From an uncultured Hyphomonadaceae bacterium (GTDB lineage Bacteria > Pseudomonadota > Alphaproteobacteria > Caulobacterales > Hyphomonadaceae): 64,000 nt of DNA. The notes under the pieces were generated by a model. That model was given only the letters and a program-made list of their open reading frames with translations. It was not told the origin of the DNA and made no database searches. Location of the stretch: positions 62,001 through 126,000 of the forward strand of contig CALKFG010000002.1 of NCBI GenBank assembly GCA_938084575.1, in the 5' to 3' direction. The translations under genes were made by a program, and so were the position numbers. Positions 46,429-55,395 of this stretch are shown here, piece after piece (position 1 is the stretch's first letter; each line of letters opens with the position of its first letter).

Positions 46429-47915
46429 ATCTGGTTCACGGCCTGGGGATTGGCCTTGCCGCCGGACGCTTTCATGACCTGTCCGACAAACCAGCCCATG
46501 GTTTTCGGCTTCTCCCTGACCGCCGCCGCCTGCTCGGGATTGTCATCAATGACCTGCTGAACAAGGGCGTCGATGGCCGAGGTGTCGGTCACCTGCTTGA
46601 GACCGTGCTTCTCAACAATCTCCCCGGGATTGCCTTCCCCGTCGATCATGCGCTGGAAGACATCCTTGGCGATTTTGCCCGAGATGACGTCGCTGGAAAT
46701 CAGGTCAATCAATCCCCCCAATTGTGCCGCACTGACCGGCGACTCCGACAGATCCAGTTCGGCCCTGTTGAGATAGCCAAACAAGTCCTGGCTGACCCAG
46801 TTGGCGGCGAGCTTGGCATCCCGCCCACCAGCAACCTGTTCAAAAAAGTTTGCCCGCTCGGCATCAGCCGACAGCACCCCGGCATCATAGTGCGACAACC
46901 CATAATCAGATTTGAACCGCGCCCTTTTTTCATCAGGCAGTTCCGGCAATGACTGCCGGATCCCCTCGACAAAGGCCGGGGTGAGCACCAGGGGTAGCAA
47001 GTCCGGGTCTGGAAAATAGCGATAATCGTGCGCGTCTTCCTTTGACCGCATTGACCGCGTCTGGCCCTTGTCAGGGTCAAACAACCGGGTCTCCTGGCTC
47101 ACCGCCCCCCCCGCTTCGATGATCTCGACCTGCCTTCGGGCTTCGTATTCAATGGCGGCCTGAATGAACCGGAATGAGTTCATATTCTTGATTTCGCAAC
47201 GGGTCCCCAAATGTCCGAAATCTTCAGCCTCCCGGTACTTTTCATATGCACCCGGACGGCATACTGAGACGTTCACATCCGCCCGCAAATTGCCCTTTTC
47301 CATATCACCGTCACAGGTGCCCAGGGCGACAAGAATAGATTTGAGTTTCTTGACATAGGCCGCCGCCTCAAGAGGTGTTCGGATGTCGGGTCGCGACACG
47401 ATCTCCATCAGCGCAACACCACACCGGTTCAGGTCAACATAGGTTGCGCCGGGGTCCATATCGTGGATCGACTTACCTGCATCCTGTTCCAGATGTAGCC
47501 GCTCAATCCGCACGGGAAAACTGTAAGCGGGATCACCATGGGCCGGTTCGACATCTACCTCGATCAAGCCTTCACCTATAATGGGATGGGCAAACTGGCT
47601 GATCTGATAGCCCTGCGGCAGGTCGGGATAAAAATAATTTTTCCGGTCAAAACGGGAGGTTAAGTGAATTTCCGCTGCCAGGCCGAGGCCAGTCCGTACA
47701 GCCTGTTCAACACAATATCTGTTGATAACCGGCAGCATCCCGGGCATCGCCGCATCGACAAGCGATACGTTTGAATTTGGTTCTGCGCCGAACTGCGTCG
47801 ATGCGCCGGAAAACAGCTTGGCATTTGAGGCGACCTGAGCGTGGACCTCCAGACCGAGAACAATTTCCCAGGGCCCCGTGTCACCGTCGATAATATATTT
47901 GGCACGTTCACTCAT
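46404..47915 (-). CDS. gatB: Asp-tRNA(Asn)/Glu-tRNA(Gln) amidotransferase subunit B
   Basis: A 503-residue subunit of GatCAB that phosphorylates the misacylated tRNA and receives ammonia from GatA. It begins [13 protein letters not shown] and shows [33 protein letters not shown] and a C-terminal YqeY-like tail. Start 47915 has GGGGAG 7 bases upstream; the track start adds ten residues. The start overlaps the small membrane protein gene by eight bases. Its last residues are duplicated downstream. Confidence 0.96.
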   Translation of the reverse strand: MSERAKYIIDGDTGPWEIVLGLEVHAQVASNAKLFSGASTQFGAEPNSNVSLVDAAMPGMLPVINRYCVEQAVRTGLGLAAEIHLTSRFDRKNYFYPDLPQGYQISQFAHPIIGEGLIEVDVEPAHGDPAYSFPVRIERLHLEQDAGKSIHDMDPGATYVDLNRCGVALMEIVSRPDIRTPLEAAAYVKKLKSILVALGTCDGDMEKGNLRADVNVSVCRPGAYEKYREAEDFGHLGTRCEIKNMNSFRFIQAAIEYEARRQVEIIEAGGAVSQETRLFDPDKGQTRSMRSKEDAHDYRYFPDPDLLPLVLTPAFVEGIRQSLPELPDEKRARFKSDYGLSHYDAGVLSADAERANFFEQVAGGRDAKLAANWVSQDLFGYLNRAELDLSESPVSAAQLGGLIDLISSDVISGKIAKDVFQRMIDGEGNPGEIVEKHGLKQVTDTSAIDALVQQVIDDNPEQAAAVREKPKTMGWFVGQVMKASGGKANPQAVNQILRARLGL

Positions 47916-48270
47916 GCGTCCGCTCCCCTTCTGAACCGTCCGCATGGACGGATCGTTCCTTTGCCGCAGCTACACGGGCCCGCCGGGCCGCCATGCGCCG
48001 GTCGATGGCGTGGTCTTTTTTCGCCAAGATGTTCAAGCGTCCGGCGCCCTGGGGCTTCCCGGGTTCCGGGGCCGACAGCAGCTTTTCGAAAATGATGGCG
48101 CCGCGATAGGATACATAGGCCGCAGCGAGCAGGGATAGGCCCCAAATATGCCGCGACCGCGGATGCAAAGGATCCGCGCCCTGACTGTAGGCCGTTGACA
48201 GGACAAGCGCGCTGCAAAAGACGAATGCACCGACCGCAATAAAAAGTGTTCTTTTGCGACGTTTCATCAT
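47908..48270 (-). CDS. Small membrane protein between gatA and gatB
   Basis: A 120-residue protein with two hydrophobic segments ([16 protein letters not shown] and [16 protein letters not shown]) and a charged tail. No family is recognised. It begins six bases after gatA and overlaps the gatB start by eight bases, so it is co-translated with the amidotransferase genes. MMKRRK gives two adjacent ATGs; either could be used. A second frame ORF over the same bases (47912-48286) is a shadow. Confidence 0.65.
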   Translation of the reverse strand: MMKRRKRTLFIAVGAFVFCSALVLSTAYSQGADPLHPRSRHIWGLSLLAAAYVSYRGAIIFEKLLSAPEPGKPQGAGRLNILAKKDHAIDRRMAARRARVAAAKERSVHADGSEGERTHE

Positions 48271-48276
48271 TCAGTC

Positions 48277-49752
48277 CTACCACCACCGCGTCGGTCGTCC
48301 GGCGAACCCTGCGGCGCGTTCAAGTGCTCCTCCGACCCTGAAACAGCTGGCTTCATCCAAAGCCTTGCCAATGACCTGCAACCCCAGCGGCAGGCCCTGC
48401 TGATCTAGCGCCGCTGGCACAGACAGGCTGGGCAGGCCTGCCAGGTTCGCGGTCACGGTAAAAATATCGTTCAAGTACATTTCAATCGGATCGCCAGACT
48501 TCTCTCCATAGGCAAAGGCTGCGCTGGGACAGGTCGGGGTCAGGAGGGCATCCACGGTTCCAAAGACGGTGTTAAAATCTTCAAGAATTCTCGAGCGCAC
48601 CTTCTGCGCGCGCAAATAATACGCGTCATAATACCCCGAAGACAGCACATAAGTTCCAATCATCAGACGGCGCTGAACTTCTGCACCAAATCCCTCTGCC
48701 CGGGTCATTTCATAAGTCCCGACCAGGCCTTCGCCGTCAACGCGCGCGCCATAGCGCATCCCGTCATAGCGTGCGAGGTTGGACGACGCTTCAGCCGGCG
48801 CCACGATATAATAAGCAGGCAGGGCATATTTGGTATGCGGCAGTGATACGTCGACGATTTCGGCGCCCTGAGCCTGCAACCAGTCTATGCCCTGTTGCCA
48901 CAGGGCTTCAATCTCCGACGACATGCCATCGATACGATATTCCCGCGGGATACCAATGCGAAGCCCCTTGACCCCTTCGTTTACAGCCCCGCGCCAGGGT
49001 GGTGTTTCAACCGGCAGGGAGGTGGAGTCTCTTGGATCGTGCGAGCACATGATCTCGGTCAGAAGGGCCGCGTCCTCGACCGTTTTTGCGATCGGTCCGG
49101 CCTGATCGAGCGACGAAGCGAAGGCGACCATTCCATAGCGCGATGCCCGACCATAAGTCGGCTTAATCCCGACCGTGCCGGTAAAACTTGCCGGTTGTCG
49201 AATAGACCCACCGGTGTCGGAAGCCGTCGCGGCCAGACAAAGATTCGCCGCGACAGCGACCGCAGACCCGCCGGAGGACCCACCTGCCGTAAGGTCCTGG
49301 TTTGAACCTTGCCGGCGCCAGGGATTTGACGGAGGTCCGAAACGGGATGTTTCATTCGACGATCCCATCGCAAATTCATCCATATTGAGCTTACCCAACA
49401 TGACCGCGCCCTCTGACCAGAGATTCGCTGTAACCGTGCTTTCATAGCTGGGCGTGAACTCGCCGAGTATTTGTGAACAGGCGGTCGTGCGGACACCAGC
49501 TGTACAGTAGAGATCCTTGATACCGAGCGGCGCGCCTTCCAATCGACCTGCCGTCCCGTTGGCGCGGCGTTGATCAGACGCATCCGCCATCTCTCTCGCC
49601 TTATCGGGCGTGGTCAGGACATAGGCGTTCAGAGCGTCATTGGAGAGCTCAATTTCCGCAATAAAGGCATCGGTCAGCTCGCGACATGAAAACGATTTGT
49701 CCGCGAGGCCGTCCAGTGCGCCTGCCAAGGTGAGGTCCGTCAGCTCGCCCAT
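48277..49752 (-). CDS. gatA: Asp-tRNA(Asn)/Glu-tRNA(Gln) amidotransferase subunit A
   Basis: A 491-residue amidase-signature subunit that releases ammonia from glutamine. The catalytic triad Ser-cisSer-Lys is visible: GIKDLYC supplies Lys, [13 protein letters not shown] supplies the cis-Ser, and [11 protein letters not shown] the nucleophile. Start 49752 has AAGGAG five bases upstream. Unlike the usual gatC-gatA order, an opposite-strand lipoprotein gene lies between them, so gatA probably has its own promoter in 49753-49911. Confidence 0.96.
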   Translation of the reverse strand: MGELTDLTLAGALDGLADKSFSCRELTDAFIAEIELSNDALNAYVLTTPDKAREMADASDQRRANGTAGRLEGAPLGIKDLYCTAGVRTTACSQILGEFTPSYESTVTANLWSEGAVMLGKLNMDEFAMGSSNETSRFGPPSNPWRRQGSNQDLTAGGSSGGSAVAVAANLCLAATASDTGGSIRQPASFTGTVGIKPTYGRASRYGMVAFASSLDQAGPIAKTVEDAALLTEIMCSHDPRDSTSLPVETPPWRGAVNEGVKGLRIGIPREYRIDGMSSEIEALWQQGIDWLQAQGAEIVDVSLPHTKYALPAYYIVAPAEASSNLARYDGMRYGARVDGEGLVGTYEMTRAEGFGAEVQRRLMIGTYVLSSGYYDAYYLRAQKVRSRILEDFNTVFGTVDALLTPTCPSAAFAYGEKSGDPIEMYLNDIFTVTANLAGLPSLSVPAALDQQGLPLGLQVIGKALDEASCFRVGGALERAAGFAGRPTRWW

Positions 49753-49846
49753 AAGGTCTCCTTGGCCCAAACCGGGCCCGTCTTTAGAAACGTCTTCCTA
49801 GTGTGCCTCGGGGTAAAAACGCAAGATCTAAGAATCTGTCCCGATC

Positions 49847-49876
49847 TTCATCCTGACGCACGATTCATGATATAAT
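49847..49876 (+). promoter_or_regulatory. Promoter of the DUF6491-like lipoprotein gene
   Basis: A perfect -10 TATAAT lies at 49871-49876. The -35 region (TTCATC, 49847-49852) is weak with an 18-base spacer. The GTG start at 49912 is about 30 bases after the expected transcription start, with AAAGGAG six bases before it. Confidence 0.6.
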
Positions 49877-49911
49877 GCCCGCTGTTCAGACGTCGACCAA
49901 AGGAGCCGCCC

Positions 49912-50355
49912 GTGCAAACCTACCCTCTTTTGCTGGTAATCCTTGCCTCCACCCTTTTTGGCTGCGCGACCAGAGACGCCCCCCCTGCCCCAGAAGCGGA
50001 CATGGCGGACGCCCGGCTTGGACCAGAGGTCGATCGATTGTGTTTCGCCTCAGGCATTTCCGGGTTCCGCGAAGCCTCCGATCGCAGCATCATTCTGACC
50101 CGGGGCACGAAGGACTACCTGGTCACAACCCGGACCCGATGCCGGGACCTCGACGTCGCTATGTCAATCGCCATCGATTCCTACACCGCCTGCCTGAGTC
50201 GTGGAGACAAATTGGTCGGATACGACTCCGCCTTCGGGCCGGAGCCCGGGCCGCCATCTTTTCCCTGCTATGTCGATCGTATCTATAAATGGGACGAGGA
50301 TGCCAAGGCGGCACCCCCCGAACCGGCCACCGCATCCACGGACATGGAAAATTAG
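49912..50355 (+). CDS. DUF6491-like lipoprotein
   Basis: A 147-residue exported protein with a signal sequence and lipobox LFGC (Cys18). The mature part has LCFASGISGFREASDRSIIL, a Tyr/Thr-rich central strand and cysteines near TRCRDLD and FPCYVDRI, matching the general pattern of DUF6491; family call is moderate. Start is GTG with a good ribosome site. It lies on the opposite strand between gatC and gatA and carries its own promoter, as if inserted there. Confidence 0.72.
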   Translation: MQTYPLLLVILASTLFGCATRDAPPAPEADMADARLGPEVDRLCFASGISGFREASDRSIILTRGTKDYLVTTRTRCRDLDVAMSIAIDSYTACLSRGDKLVGYDSAFGPEPGPPSFPCYVDRIYKWDEDAKAAPPEPATASTDMEN

Positions 50356-50367
50356 AGCGCTGCTTGC

Positions 50368-50655
50368 TTATTCGACCGCTTTTGGAACGACGAAAAACCC
50401 GTCCTCAGTCCGCGGCGCATTGGCCAGAATCTGAGATTGGATCTGGCCGTCATTGACAACATCGTCGCGCATCGGAAGGGCGGCATCAACGACAGACGTC
50501 ATGGGAGGTATACCATCCACATCGACCTCATTCAGCTGCTCAATCCAGCTCAGAATATTTGACACTTCGTGCGCCAGCTGATCGAGGGCATCTTCCTCAA
50601 CCGCAATCCGGCTCAGCCGGGCAATCTTACGAACATCATCCTTGCTGACACTCAT
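50368..50655 (-). CDS. gatC: Asp-tRNA(Asn)/Glu-tRNA(Gln) amidotransferase subunit C
   Basis: A 95-residue subunit that stabilises GatA-GatB. It starts SVSKDDVRKIARLSRIAV and has the family segment SNILSWIEQLNEVDVDG, then LPMRDDVV. GGAG lies six bases before ATG 50655; the track ORF adds 32 residues. It is divergent from ruvX. Its partner gatA lies beyond a gene on the opposite strand. Confidence 0.95.
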   Translation of the reverse strand: MSVSKDDVRKIARLSRIAVEEDALDQLAHEVSNILSWIEQLNEVDVDGIPPMTSVVDAALPMRDDVVNDGQIQSQILANAPRTEDGFFVVPKAVE

Positions 50656-50720
50656 CTGCGACTCCATTTGACGACAGATCCGATAGGGGGCACTGAGCCA
50701 TATGTCCAGACACAGACACA

Positions 50721-51206
50721 ATGCCGGTAATTGATTTACCCGCCCTTCCAAACCGGGGAGCGCTGATCGGAATCGATCCGGGCAGCAGGCGCCTTGGCAT
50801 AGCGGCCAGCGATGGCCTCAGACTGATTGCGACCCCTTTGAAAGCCATTGGACGCGGCCGCCGCCTCGCACCAACCCTTGATGCTCTTTTCAATTTGATC
50901 GCGGCGCGGCAGGCCGTCGGCTTGATTTGCGGTCTGCCTATCAACATGGACGGGTCCGAAGGCCCTCGCGTCCAGGCTGCACGTGCCCTTGTCCACAATA
51001 TCCTGCAACGCCAGGATATACCCATCGCATATCAGGACGAAAGACTGACCAGTGCTGAGGCAGAGCGGGTCATGATTGAGGCCGATCTGACACGGGCGCG
51101 TCGCGCGGAAAGTCTGGATTCGTCGGCAGCCGCCATAATCCTGCAAACCGCTCTGGACCGCCTGGCAAATATATCCAAGAGGTCCGCTAGCCAGCCTGAG
51201 CCTTGA
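50721..51206 (+). CDS. ruvX: Putative pre-16S rRNA nuclease / Holliday junction resolvase YqgF (RuvX)
   Basis: A 161-residue RNase H-fold protein: LIGIDPGSRRLGIAASD, LICGLPINMDGSEGPR, QDERLTSAEAE and SLDSSAAAIILQ with the catalytic acidic residues. Homologues mature 16S rRNA 5' ends. No ribosome site precedes the ATG. In many alphaproteobacteria pyrB and pyrC follow before plsY; here plsY comes next after 48 bases, with no remnant visible. Confidence 0.9.
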   Translation: MPVIDLPALPNRGALIGIDPGSRRLGIAASDGLRLIATPLKAIGRGRRLAPTLDALFNLIAARQAVGLICGLPINMDGSEGPRVQAARALVHNILQRQDIPIAYQDERLTSAEAERVMIEADLTRARRAESLDSSAAAIILQTALDRLANISKRSASQPEP

Positions 51207-51254
51207 CGGTAGGCTACCCCCGGGTTTCACAACAAAACGAGAAAGGGAGCGAAT

Positions 51255-51851
51255 ATGGTCATCTGGTACTCAACGGCCGCTTCGATCGGTTACCTGTTTG
51301 GCTCGGTGCCGTTTGGGCTTTTGCTGACACGGCTTTTCGGATTAGGCGATATCCGGACCATCGGAAGTGGCAATATCGGCGCGACCAATGTGCTGCGGAC
51401 CGGCAGAAAGGATCTGGCGCTGGCAACCCTGCTTCTGGATGGACTGAAGGCCGGCTTCGCCTTTGTGATCGTGTTTATAGCCAGCGGGGAAAGGGACATA
51501 GCTCTGATCGCTGGCGCCTGTGCTTTTCTTGGGCATTGTTATCCCGTCTGGCTCGGCTTCAGAGGCGGGAAAGGTGTTGCGACTTATGTCGGCCTGCTCG
51601 TTTTCGCGTCGCCCAAGGGGCTGCTCGTTGGGGCCCCCGTCTGGCTGGCTGTGTTTGCTCTCACCCGAATTTCGTCCCTGTCGGCCCTCCTGGCGGCAAC
51701 TGTTGTCCCCGCAGGAGCGCTGCTGCTCGGTGAAACGCGCTTTGCCTGCGGCATTCTTCTGGCTTTGAGCGGACTCGTTTTCTGGACCCACAGGTCCAAT
51801 ATCCAGCGGCTTTTACGGGGGGAGGAACCGCGTTTCGGCAAAAAGAGCTGA
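51255..51851 (+). CDS. plsY: Acyl-phosphate:glycerol-3-phosphate acyltransferase
   Basis: A 198-residue inner-membrane enzyme for the first step of phospholipid synthesis. The three family motifs are present: GSVPFGLLL, GSGNIGATNVLRT and FRGGKGVAT. AAAGGGAG lies before the ATG. dprA begins five bases after the stop. Confidence 0.95.
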   Translation: MVIWYSTAASIGYLFGSVPFGLLLTRLFGLGDIRTIGSGNIGATNVLRTGRKDLALATLLLDGLKAGFAFVIVFIASGERDIALIAGACAFLGHCYPVWLGFRGGKGVATYVGLLVFASPKGLLVGAPVWLAVFALTRISSLSALLAATVVPAGALLLGETRFACGILLALSGLVFWTHRSNIQRLLRGEEPRFGKKS

Positions 51852-51856
51852 GGCCA

Positions 51857-52966
51857 ATGAACGAAAAGAAATTTGATGAGTCGGAACGGCTAAATTGGCT
51901 GAGACTGGCGCGGACGCCGCGGGTCGGTCCGGTGACCTTCGCACAACTCATTCGGCGTTTTGGAACAGCTACCGCCGCCGTCGACGCGTTGCCCGCGCTT
52001 TCGCGCCACGGTCAGCGCCTAACGATCACCTCGGAAGCGATGGCACAGAAAGAAGCCGCGCGAATAGCCGATGCCGGTGCCCGCCTTATTTGCAGCTGTG
52101 AAGCAGCCTATCCACCCCTCCTGTCTCAGCTCAATCCTCCCCCGCCAGTCCTGACGACAAAAGGCTATATCTCTCTCAGTCAGAAACCGGCCATTGCCAT
52201 TGTCGGGGCCCGAAACGCGTCAGCGGCTGGTATTCGGCTTGCCCGCGATATCGCAGCGGTTCTCGGTGCTGCCGATTTTACAATTGTGTCAGGCCTCGCG
52301 CGCGGCATCGACACCGCTGCGCATTTTGCCAGTTTGGAAAGCGGGACAATTGCCGTCCTTGCCGGTGGCATCGACCATATTTATCCCCCACAGAATAAGG
52401 AACTGTACGCGGCAATTGCGCAACAAGGCTTACTGATTTCCGAAAACCCGATTGGCACGATCGCTCAGGCACGTGACTTTCCAAGGCGTAACCGGCTGGT
52501 CACGGGTCTTTCACAGGGCGTCGTCATCGTCGAGGCCGCTGAACGATCGGGCTCTCTGATTTCTGCGCGTCTCGCCGGCGAACAGGGTCGGGAGGTAATG
52601 GCTGTGCCAGGGTCACCACTCGACCCGCGGGCAGCCGGCACAAACCGCCTGATCCGGGACGGCGCCACGCTGGTCCGGAATGCCGATGATGTCTTGGAGG
52701 CCCTTCGCCATTTTGGCAGCGGCACGCTCCGGGCACCGGACGAGACCTATCTTGCGGGGGAGGAAAGTCCGGCCCCGATTCCGCAGGTGCAGCTTGATGC
52801 GGTGAGGCAGGTCCTCGGCCCAACCCCGATCCCGATGGACGACATCGCACGGGCGGCCAGTGTCGGATCGGCGCGCTGCGCCGCCATACTCATGGAACTT
52901 GAATTATCCGGGATTGCCAGAACCTTCGCCGGCGGAAGCGCCGCTTTGAACGTGGCGGAAGATTAG
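51857..52966 (+). CDS. dprA: DNA-protecting protein DprA
   Basis: A 369-residue protein that loads RecA on incoming single strands during transformation. The Rossmann-like core has AIVGARNASAAG, VSGLARGIDTAAH, AVLAGGIDHIYPPQN, FPRRNRLVTGLSQ and GREVMAVPGSPLDPRAAGTN. A C-terminal winged helix (from about 315) follows. It is the third gene of ruvX-plsY-dprA. The normal next gene, topA, is missing here and replaced by lptD. Confidence 0.95.
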   Translation: MNEKKFDESERLNWLRLARTPRVGPVTFAQLIRRFGTATAAVDALPALSRHGQRLTITSEAMAQKEAARIADAGARLICSCEAAYPPLLSQLNPPPPVLTTKGYISLSQKPAIAIVGARNASAAGIRLARDIAAVLGAADFTIVSGLARGIDTAAHFASLESGTIAVLAGGIDHIYPPQNKELYAAIAQQGLLISENPIGTIAQARDFPRRNRLVTGLSQGVVIVEAAERSGSLISARLAGEQGREVMAVPGSPLDPRAAGTNRLIRDGATLVRNADDVLEALRHFGSGTLRAPDETYLAGEESPAPIPQVQLDAVRQVLGPTPIPMDDIARAASVGSARCAAILMELELSGIARTFAGGSAALNVAED

Positions 52967-52976
52967 AAATACAGGG

Positions 52977-53008
52977 CATCATGGATGCGGTTTTGCCGCA
53001 TCGTGATG
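52977..53008. terminator. Hairpin after dprA
   Basis: CATCA-tg-GATGCGG / CCGCATC-g-TGATG with a 5-base loop (ttttg), a 12-pair stem with a small internal bulge, 11 bases after the dprA stop. No T-run follows. It may end dprA transcripts or protect them, and it lies at the dprA/lptD rearrangement junction. Confidence 0.45.
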
Positions 53009-53076
53009 AGGGCGAGCGCTGGACGGCACATTCGACAGAGCTTAAGCGATAGCGGTCGGAATTTGTGGAGTTGCTT

Positions 53077-55278
53077 ATGCGCTATCTGGGACCCCTAGCC
53101 TGGCTGGCTGCCTTGATGTTTCAGCCAGCAGCTGCGGTTGCTCAGGCGCCAACAGAGACGCTCGAGCTCGACAGCCAGGTGGTCCTGACCGCAGACAGCA
53201 TTTTAGTCGACGATGCCGCCAACACCGTGACCGCGATCGGCAATGTCGAAGCCGTGTATCAAGGTCGGGTCATGCGCGCCGATCGGTTGGTTTACAATCG
53301 CGTCTCGGACACGGTTCGCGCCACGGGTAACATTGTCATCCTCGACCCCGATGGCACGCAACGTTTCGCGGACGAGATCGAAACCGATGCAAATCTGTCA
53401 GACGGCTATGCCGTCGGCTTCGCCACGAGAATGCCCAATGGCGGACTTGCAACTGCGCAATCTGCCGTCAGATCGCCGGATGGCTCAAATGCGCTGGACA
53501 AGGTGGTCTATACATCGTGCCAAATGTGCGAGGACGATACGACTCCAACCTGGTCCCTGCGGGCACGCCGGGCTGTGCTTGATGAATCCAGCCAGATGTA
53601 TTCCTACACGGATACCGTGCTGGAGGTCGCCGGTATTCCGGTTCTTTACCTTCCTTATTTTTCTCACCCAGATCCCGACTCGGAACGTCGCTCCGGCTTT
53701 CTGGCACCGGATTTCGGGACATCTTCAAAGCTCGGCCTTTTTTATCAGCAGCCTTATTACTGGGCGATTTCTCCGTCGCAGGATCTGACCATTGCACCAA
53801 AAATCATGGCCAATGTTAATCCCTTGCTGGAAATGGACTATCGCAAACGCTTCTGGTCAGGTCGGACTCAGGCCAGTTTCAGCTTCACAAATGACCGCGA
53901 CTTCGATTCCGACGGAAACAAGTTTGGCCCGTCTGAATGGCGGGGTCATTTCTTTGGCAGCGGAGATTTCGATATTGCGCCGGAATGGCGTTGGGGGTTC
54001 GGCATCGAGCAGGTGTCGGATGACCTCTACACGCGCCGGTATGACATTGAGGGCGAGAATGAACGGCGTGGCTTGTATTATGGTCAACCCCTCAGGCTTC
54101 TGAACCAGGTCTTTTTGCAGGGTCAATCGGATGGCTGGTACGCGGATGCCAGTCTGATCACGCTTGAGGGGCTGCGTGAAAATGATGCGGATGACACATT
54201 TCCATCTGCGCTGCCGCTTTTCTACGCCGAGCGAAATCTCGATTTTGGCAGTTATGGTTTCGCCAAGCTGTCGGGGTCGACTGCCTTTTTGACCCGAAGC
54301 AGCGGGGTCGACACACAGCGGGCGAGTGTCGCTGCTGAATGGTCTAAGACCCAGATTTTGCCAGGCGGAACCGTGTTCTCTCCCTTCGCGGAAGCCCGCT
54401 TCGACCACTATGCCCTGAATGACACGCCCAGCAACGCAGACAGTGCCAGCCGCGGACTGTACACGGCGGGCGCCCGCCTGTCCTACCCGCTGATCCGGCC
54501 TGGCCCGACCGTCGACCTTCTTATTGAACCGACCCTGATGCTGGGCCTCGGCTCCAGCGCCCCAAATGATCCCGACATTCCCGTTGAAGACAGCCTCTTC
54601 TACGAATTCGATGAATCGTCCCTTTTTGAAGCAAATGGTGCGGCGGGCTATGACCTTTATGAAGGCGGCCAGCGGCTTTCAGCCGGACTCTCCGCGACAG
54701 CCCGGTGGAAAAATGGCGTCAGCCTGCAGGCAATGGGCGGACGACGCTGGCGGGAGTCCGGCGACTCCGCCTTCACCAAGGCGAGCAATCTGAGAGATAA
54801 GAGCTCAGATTGGGTCGGGGGCCTTTCCGCCGATTTCGGCCGTCCGCTGTCCTTCGAAACCCGGGTCCGTCTCGACAAGGACGACCTCTCGGTCAATCGC
54901 GTGGATGCCAGCATGACGACCGACTGGTGGCGCCTTCAGGGGCAATTGCGTTATTATCGCATCAGCAAGGACATCACAGAAACCGGCCTTGATGATGAAG
55001 GCGTCGCCATTACCGGACAGGTCCGCGTCAGCGACGAGTTTTTTCTGGTCTATGCGAGACAACGCGATATTTCGGGCCGCTTCATTGGTCCCGAACGTCA
55101 ATCCGGGCGGGATCTGCGCCACGTCTTCGGCGTGGCCTATGAGGATGATTGTTCACGATTCGAGATCACGTTTGAACGTTCGGAAGCGATAGATCGAACC
55201 CTGGGGGCGAACGATTCGCTCAAATTCAGATTTTCGCTCAAGACACTTGGGGATTTCGGACCGGAAACCCGGTCCTGA
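53077..55278 (+). CDS. lptD: LPS-assembly protein LptD
   Basis: A 733-residue outer-membrane protein that inserts lipopolysaccharide. The signal peptide ends AAVAQA; an OstA-type beta-jellyroll region (about residues 30-140: TADSILVDDAANTVTAIGNVE) precedes the large beta-barrel with YLPYFSHPDPDSERRSGFL. Cysteines at YTSCQMCED could join a disulfide. Start ATG 53077 has GGAG six bases upstream; the track GTG is four codons earlier and includes the ribosome site. Confidence 0.94.
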   Translation: MRYLGPLAWLAALMFQPAAAVAQAPTETLELDSQVVLTADSILVDDAANTVTAIGNVEAVYQGRVMRADRLVYNRVSDTVRATGNIVILDPDGTQRFADEIETDANLSDGYAVGFATRMPNGGLATAQSAVRSPDGSNALDKVVYTSCQMCEDDTTPTWSLRARRAVLDESSQMYSYTDTVLEVAGIPVLYLPYFSHPDPDSERRSGFLAPDFGTSSKLGLFYQQPYYWAISPSQDLTIAPKIMANVNPLLEMDYRKRFWSGRTQASFSFTNDRDFDSDGNKFGPSEWRGHFFGSGDFDIAPEWRWGFGIEQVSDDLYTRRYDIEGENERRGLYYGQPLRLLNQVFLQGQSDGWYADASLITLEGLRENDADDTFPSALPLFYAERNLDFGSYGFAKLSGSTAFLTRSSGVDTQRASVAAEWSKTQILPGGTVFSPFAEARFDHYALNDTPSNADSASRGLYTAGARLSYPLIRPGPTVDLLIEPTLMLGLGSSAPNDPDIPVEDSLFYEFDESSLFEANGAAGYDLYEGGQRLSAGLSATARWKNGVSLQAMGGRRWRESGDSAFTKASNLRDKSSDWVGGLSADFGRPLSFETRVRLDKDDLSVNRVDASMTTDWWRLQGQLRYYRISKDITETGLDDEGVAITGQVRVSDEFFLVYARQRDISGRFIGPERQSGRDLRHVFGVAYEDDCSRFEITFERSEAIDRTLGANDSLKFRFSLKTLGDFGPETRS

Positions 55279-55395
55279 AATGTCGGTAAGAATTGCACCA
55301 GACGCAGTCGGAAAGATTGCGACTTTCTGCTGTCGCGATATGCTTTGTGACATACAAGCTGGCGGAGCCTCTATCGGACCCACGGGAGCCACTGA

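Noticed and set aside
46341-46952. A 203-residue plus-strand ORF starting in the duplicated hit fragment
   Set aside because: It reads out of a decayed duplicate into antisense gatB, and lacks a start signal and any domain.
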